Assembly: GCF_014219065.1 (NCBI RefSeq) | Contig: NZ_JACLGO010000027.1 | Span: 1 to 60,744 of the forward strand | Length of the DNA: 60,744 nt | Reading direction: 5' to 3' | Origin: Halopseudomonas xiamenensis | GTDB lineage: Bacteria; Pseudomonadota; Gammaproteobacteria; Pseudomonadales; Pseudomonadaceae | Shown here: in pieces, positions 55,609-60,744 of the stretch | Layout of the letters: each line of letters opens with the position of its first letter | Position numbering within the stretch: position 1 is the first letter of the stretch | The notes under the pieces: generated by a model | Database searches by the model: none | Told to the model about the DNA's origin: nothing | Seen by the model: the letters and a program-made list of their open reading frames with translations, nothing else | Translations under genes and position numbers: made by a program

Positions 55609-56841
55609 ATGGCGATTGAAATCAAGGCCCCTACATTCCCCGAATCGGTTGCGGACGGCACTGTTGCAACCTGGCACAAGCAACCTGGCGATGCGGTCAA
55701 GCGTGATGAGCTGATCGTTGACATCGAGACCGACAAGGTTGTGCTGGAAGTTCTGGCCGAGGCCGATGGTGTACTGGGTGATATCATCAAGGGCGAAGGC
55801 GATACCGTTCTCAGTGGTGAACTGCTGGGCACACTGAATGAGGGTGCTACTGCCGCACCGAAGGCCGAGGCCGCTCCGGCAGCCGCCGCTGCAGCTCCCG
55901 CCGCTGCTGAAGCCGAAGCCGGTGACGAGCAACTGCTGAATCCGGCTGCGCGCAAACTGGCCGAAGAAAGCGGTCTCGACCCGGCGCAGATCAAGGGCAC
56001 CGGCAAGGGTGGTCGCGTGACCAAGGAAGACGTGCTCAACGCCATCGAAGCGAAGAAGTCCGCACCGGTCGCCGCCGCTGCACCAGCGGCCAAGCCCGCC
56101 GCCGCCCCTGCCTCCAGCGTGGTGCTGGGCGAAGGTGATCGCGTCGAGAAGCGTGTGCCCATGACCCGCCTGCGTGCCCGCATCGCCGAGCGCCTGGTCG
56201 AGGCGCAGTCGAGCATGGCCATGTTGACCACCTACAACGAAGTCGACATGAAGCCGGTCATGGACCTGCGCAAGAAGTACAAGGACCTGTTCGAGAAGAA
56301 GCACAATGGCGTACGCCTGGGCTTCATGTCCTTCTTCGTCAAGGCGGCCACCGAGGCGCTGAAGCGCTTCCCGGCAGTCAACGCTTCCATCGACGGCAAG
56401 GACATCGTCTACCATGGCTACCAGGATATCGGTGTAGCCGTATCCAGCGACCGCGGCCTGGTAGTACCGGTGCTGCGTAACACCGAGTTCATGAACCTGG
56501 CGCAGATTGAAGGCACCATCAGCGACTTCGGTCGCAAGGCGCGCGACGGCAAGCTGTCCATGGAAGAGATGACCGGTGGCACCTTCACCATTTCCAATGG
56601 CGGTGTGTTCGGCTCCCTGCTGTCCTCGCCGATCGTGAACCCCCCGCAGGCCGCGATTCTCGGCATGCACAAGATCCAGGAGCGCCCGATGGCCGTTGAT
56701 GGCCAGGTGGTGATCCGGCCGATGATGTATCTGGCGCTGTCCTACGACCACCGTCTGATCGATGGCAAGGAGGCGGTCAGCTTCCTGGTGGCGATCAAGG
56801 AGCTGCTGGAAGATCCGGCTCGCATGCTGTTGGACATCTGA
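55609..56841 (+). CDS. sucB: 2-Oxoglutarate dehydrogenase E2 (dihydrolipoyl succinyltransferase)
   Basis: Transfers the succinyl group to CoA. The 410-residue protein has one lipoyl domain with the lipoylated lysine in [10 protein letters not shown], an alanine/proline linker, the E3/E1-binding domain ([17 protein letters not shown]), a second linker and the catalytic domain with [19 protein letters not shown] 55609 has AAGGA six bases upstream. Confidence 0.97.
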   Translation: MAIEIKAPTFPESVADGTVATWHKQPGDAVKRDELIVDIETDKVVLEVLAEADGVLGDIIKGEGDTVLSGELLGTLNEGATAAPKAEAAPAAAAAAPAAAEAEAGDEQLLNPAARKLAEESGLDPAQIKGTGKGGRVTKEDVLNAIEAKKSAPVAAAAPAAKPAAAPASSVVLGEGDRVEKRVPMTRLRARIAERLVEAQSSMAMLTTYNEVDMKPVMDLRKKYKDLFEKKHNGVRLGFMSFFVKAATEALKRFPAVNASIDGKDIVYHGYQDIGVAVSSDRGLVVPVLRNTEFMNLAQIEGTISDFGRKARDGKLSMEEMTGGTFTISNGGVFGSLLSSPIVNPPQAAILGMHKIQERPMAVDGQVVIRPMMYLALSYDHRLIDGKEAVSFLVAIKELLEDPARMLLDI

Positions 56842-56886
56842 CCGCAGCAACTGGTTTTAACGCGTCAAGCGGCAGGCTGCCGGTAG

Positions 56887-58371
<1,485 letters not shown>

Positions 58372-58381
58372 GCACGCCTCC

Positions 58382-58426
58382 CCGGACCGCCGGCACCTCT
58401 GCACAACGGATGTGCCGGCGGTCCGG
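58382..58426 (+). other. Very stable hairpin between lpd and sucC
   Basis: A perfect 15-bp GC-rich stem (58382-58396 with 58412-58426) closes a 15-nt loop, 10 bp after the lpd stop. No T-run follows. It could terminate partly, protect the sucAB-lpd mRNA end, or set the ratio of sucCD to upstream genes. Confidence 0.75.
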
Positions 58427-58576
58427 TTGCCGACTCACAAGGCAAGGTCGAAGGATCGACCAGCACCCCCTGCGGGTGACTCGGGTATGCAGGGACTCCG
58501 GTCCGGCAGCCTGATCGGTGACAGCGGCGCAGTACCGCCGCTGTTATGAAATTCATACGAACAACGGTACAAATGA

Positions 58577-59743
58577 ATGAACCTTCACGAATATCAGGGG
58601 AAGCAGCTGTTCGCTGAGTACGGCCTTCCTGTCTCCAAGGGCATCGCTGTCGACACTCCCGAAGCAGCTGCCGAAGCCTGTGACACCATTGGTGGTTCCG
58701 AGTGGGTGGTCAAGGCCCAGGTTCACGCCGGTGGTCGCGGCAAGGCCGGTGGTGTGAAGCTGGTCAAGAGCAAGGAAGACGCCAAGGCCTTCGCCGAGCA
58801 GTGGCTGGGCAAGCGTCTGGTGACCTACCAGACAGACGCCAACGGCCAGCCGGTTTCCAAGATCCTGGTGGAATCCTGCACTGATATCGATCAGGAGCTG
58901 TACCTGGGTGCCGTAGTCGATCGCTCCACCCGTCGTATCGTATTCATGGCCTCCACCGAAGGTGGTGTCGAGATCGAGAAGGTCGCCGAGGAAACTCCCG
59001 AGAAGATCCTCAAGGCCACCATCGACCCGCTGGTTGGTCCGCAGCCCTACCAGGGCCGTGACCTGGCTTTCCAACTGGGCCTGAAGGGCGACCAGATCAA
59101 GCAGTTCACCAACATCTTCGTCGGTCTGGGCAAGCTGTTTGCCGACTACGACCTGGCGCTGCTGGAAATCAACCCGCTGGTGATCAAGAAAGACGGCAAC
59201 CTGCACTGCCTGGACGCCAAGATCAACATCGATGCCAACGCACTGTACCGTCAGCCGAAGCTGCGCGCCATGCACGATCCGTCCCAGGACGACGCGCGTG
59301 AAGCCCATGCCGCCAAGTTCGAACTGAACTACGTGGCCCTGGACGGCAACATCGGTTGCATGGTCAACGGTGCCGGTCTGGCCATGGGTACCATGGACAT
59401 CGTCAACCTGCACGGCGGCAAGCCGGCCAACTTCCTCGACGTAGGTGGTGGCGCGACCAAGGAACGTGTGACCGAAGCGTTCAAGATCATCCTGTCCGAC
59501 AGCAATGTGGCCGCGGTTCTGGTCAACATCTTCGGCGGTATCGTACGTTGCGACATGATTGCCGAAGGCATCATCGGCGCGGTCAAGGATGTAGGCGTCA
59601 AGGTGCCGGTAGTGGTGCGTCTGGAAGGCAACAACGCCGACCTGGGTGCCAAGGTACTGGCTGAAAGTGGTCTGAACATCATCGCAGCAACCAGTCTGAC
59701 CGACGCTGCAGTACAGGTCGTCAAAGCGGCGGAGGGCAAGTAA
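58577..59743 (+). CDS. sucC: Succinyl-CoA synthetase beta subunit
   Basis: With SucD, converts succinyl-CoA to succinate with ATP or GTP formation. The 388-residue ATP-grasp protein begins [20 protein letters not shown] and has [26 protein letters not shown] and [16 protein letters not shown]. The ribosome site is weak. An ATG four bases upstream is out of frame. One base is shared with sucD. Confidence 0.97.
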   Translation: MNLHEYQGKQLFAEYGLPVSKGIAVDTPEAAAEACDTIGGSEWVVKAQVHAGGRGKAGGVKLVKSKEDAKAFAEQWLGKRLVTYQTDANGQPVSKILVESCTDIDQELYLGAVVDRSTRRIVFMASTEGGVEIEKVAEETPEKILKATIDPLVGPQPYQGRDLAFQLGLKGDQIKQFTNIFVGLGKLFADYDLALLEINPLVIKKDGNLHCLDAKINIDANALYRQPKLRAMHDPSQDDAREAHAAKFELNYVALDGNIGCMVNGAGLAMGTMDIVNLHGGKPANFLDVGGGATKERVTEAFKIILSDSNVAAVLVNIFGGIVRCDMIAEGIIGAVKDVGVKVPVVVRLEGNNADLGAKVLAESGLNIIAATSLTDAAVQVVKAAEGK

Positions 59744-60624
59744 TGAGCATCCTGATCGACAAGAACACCAAGGTAATCTGCCAGGGCATCACTGGCTCCC
59801 AGGGTTCCTTCCACACCGAACAGGCCATCGCCTACGGCACCCAGATGGTCGGCGGCGTGACCCCGGGCAAGGGTGGTACCGAGCACCTGGGCCTGCCGGT
59901 CTTCAATACCGTTCGTGAAGCGGTTGAAGCCACTGGCGCCGACGCCTCCGTGATCTACGTTCCGGCTCCGTTCTGCAAGGACTCCATCCTGGAAGCCGCC
60001 AACGCCGGTATCAAGCTGATCGTGTGCATCACCGAAGGTATCGCTACCCTCGACATGCTGGATGCCAAAGTCAAGTGCGATGAGCTGGGCGTACGCCTGA
60101 TCGGGCCCAACTGCCCGGGCGTCATCACCCCCGGCGAGTGCAAGATCGGCATCATGCCCGGTCACATCCACCTGCCGGGCAAGGTAGGTATCGTTTCCCG
60201 TTCCGGTACCCTGACCTACGAAGCGGTCAAGCAGACCACTGACGCCGGTTTCGGTCAGTCCAGCTGCGTCGGTATCGGTGGCGACCCGATCCCTGGCTCC
60301 AACTTCATCGACATCCTGAAGCTGTTCCAGGAAGACCCGCAGACCGAAGCCATTGTCATGATCGGCGAGATCGGCGGCAGCGCTGAAGAAGAAGCCGCAG
60401 CCTACATCAAGGCCAATGTGACCAAGCCGGTGGTGTCCTACATCGCTGGTGTGACTGCTCCGGCAGGCAAGCGCATGGGCCACGCCGGCGCGATCATCTC
60501 CGGCGGCAAGGGTACGGCCGACGAGAAGTTCGCCGCACTGGAAGATGCAGGCGTCAAGACCGTCCGCTCGCTGGCCGAAATCGGCAAGGCGCTGTCGGAG
60601 CTGACCGGCTGGGAAATGAAGTAA
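59743..60624 (+). CDS. sucD: Succinyl-CoA synthetase alpha subunit
   Basis: Binds CoA and carries the phosphohistidine intermediate. The 293-residue protein shows [30 protein letters not shown] and the active-site histidine in [16 protein letters not shown]. Start overlaps the sucC stop by one base (TAATG). A strong terminator follows 17 bp after the stop. Confidence 0.97.
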   Translation: MSILIDKNTKVICQGITGSQGSFHTEQAIAYGTQMVGGVTPGKGGTEHLGLPVFNTVREAVEATGADASVIYVPAPFCKDSILEAANAGIKLIVCITEGIATLDMLDAKVKCDELGVRLIGPNCPGVITPGECKIGIMPGHIHLPGKVGIVSRSGTLTYEAVKQTTDAGFGQSSCVGIGGDPIPGSNFIDILKLFQEDPQTEAIVMIGEIGGSAEEEAAAYIKANVTKPVVSYIAGVTAPAGKRMGHAGAIISGGKGTADEKFAALEDAGVKTVRSLAEIGKALSELTGWEMK

Positions 60625-60641
60625 TTCCCCGCTGATGTGCA

Positions 60642-60671
60642 GACAAAACCCCGCTTCGGCGGGGTTTTGTC
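60642..60671 (+). terminator. Rho-independent terminator after sucD
   Basis: A 13-bp perfect stem (60642-60654 with 60659-60671) with a TTCG loop; the stem's last bases include a TTTT tract. It closes the sdh-suc block and could work in both directions. The last 73 bases of the window hold another small palindrome (GGGTTGCGCTAACGCG-like region on the minus strand) but no gene. Confidence 0.93.
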
Positions 60672-60744
60672 ATTGTGCGCCAGGCATGGCGCGTTGCGCG
60701 TTAGCGCAACCCGCTTGGCTGTGGTGGCCAAGCAGGTGACTTGG

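Overview
The window looks like chromosomal DNA of a GC-rich gammaproteobacterium of the Pseudomonas/Halopseudomonas type. The reasons are the gltA / sdhCDAB-sucAB-lpd-sucCD block, gltX next to Ala and Glu tRNA genes, an arcABC operon with an Anr-like site, the dsbD-tlpA-dsbG trio, the PA2778/PA2779-type pair and ppnP. No phage, transposase or CRISPR array was seen. The species call is inference from gene content.

Layout. 0-3.6 kb: a copper-export ATPase with a textbook CueR-type promoter, convergent with a LysR regulator. 3.8-5.7 kb: cupin and MFS pair. 5.8-9.2 kb: periplasmic thiol-redox operon (DsbD, Lgt-like/TlpA fusion, DsbG). 9.4-15.8 kb: YhiI-RbbA-YhhJ-type ABC exporter, then a beta-CASP metallo-hydrolase. 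15.8-20.6 kb: arginine deiminase operon whose transporter is YfcC-type rather than ArcD. 20.7-20.9 kb: tRNA-Gly and tRNA-Glu. 21-27.3 kb: cysteine hydrolase, a GlxA-type regulator broken by an amber codon, a GST, a C39-like lipoprotein peptidase pair, an amine oxidoreductase and palindromic repeats. 27.4-31.1 kb: EmrAB-type efflux pump with a divergent LysR gene. 31.1-33.1 kb: gltX and tRNA-Ala/Glu/Ala. 33.1-35.6 kb: TetR / DoxX-like / carotenoid oxygenase cluster.

The most notable region is 35.7-42.4 kb, a compact selenocysteine island. A LuxR-type regulator diverges from a thioredoxin-like two-domain protein. That protein is translationally coupled (ATGA) to a small gene which an ordinary gene call would end at a TGA at 38762. 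Read as selenocysteine, this TGA gives the motif U-G-S-C followed by T-S-C-C and a 179-residue protein. A hairpin that fits bacterial SECIS rules follows the TGA directly. Immediately downstream lie selA, selB (GTGA overlap) and selC (95-nt tRNA-Sec with an 8-bp acceptor stem and UCA anticodon). The decoding machinery and a redox selenoprotein of poorly known function therefore sit together; selD is not in the window.

42.5-47.4 kb carries a basic amino-acid decarboxylase and small housekeeping genes. 47.5-60.7 kb is the TCA-cycle block: citrate synthase divergent from succinate dehydrogenase, then 2-oxoglutarate dehydrogenase and succinyl-CoA synthetase, closed by a strong terminator.
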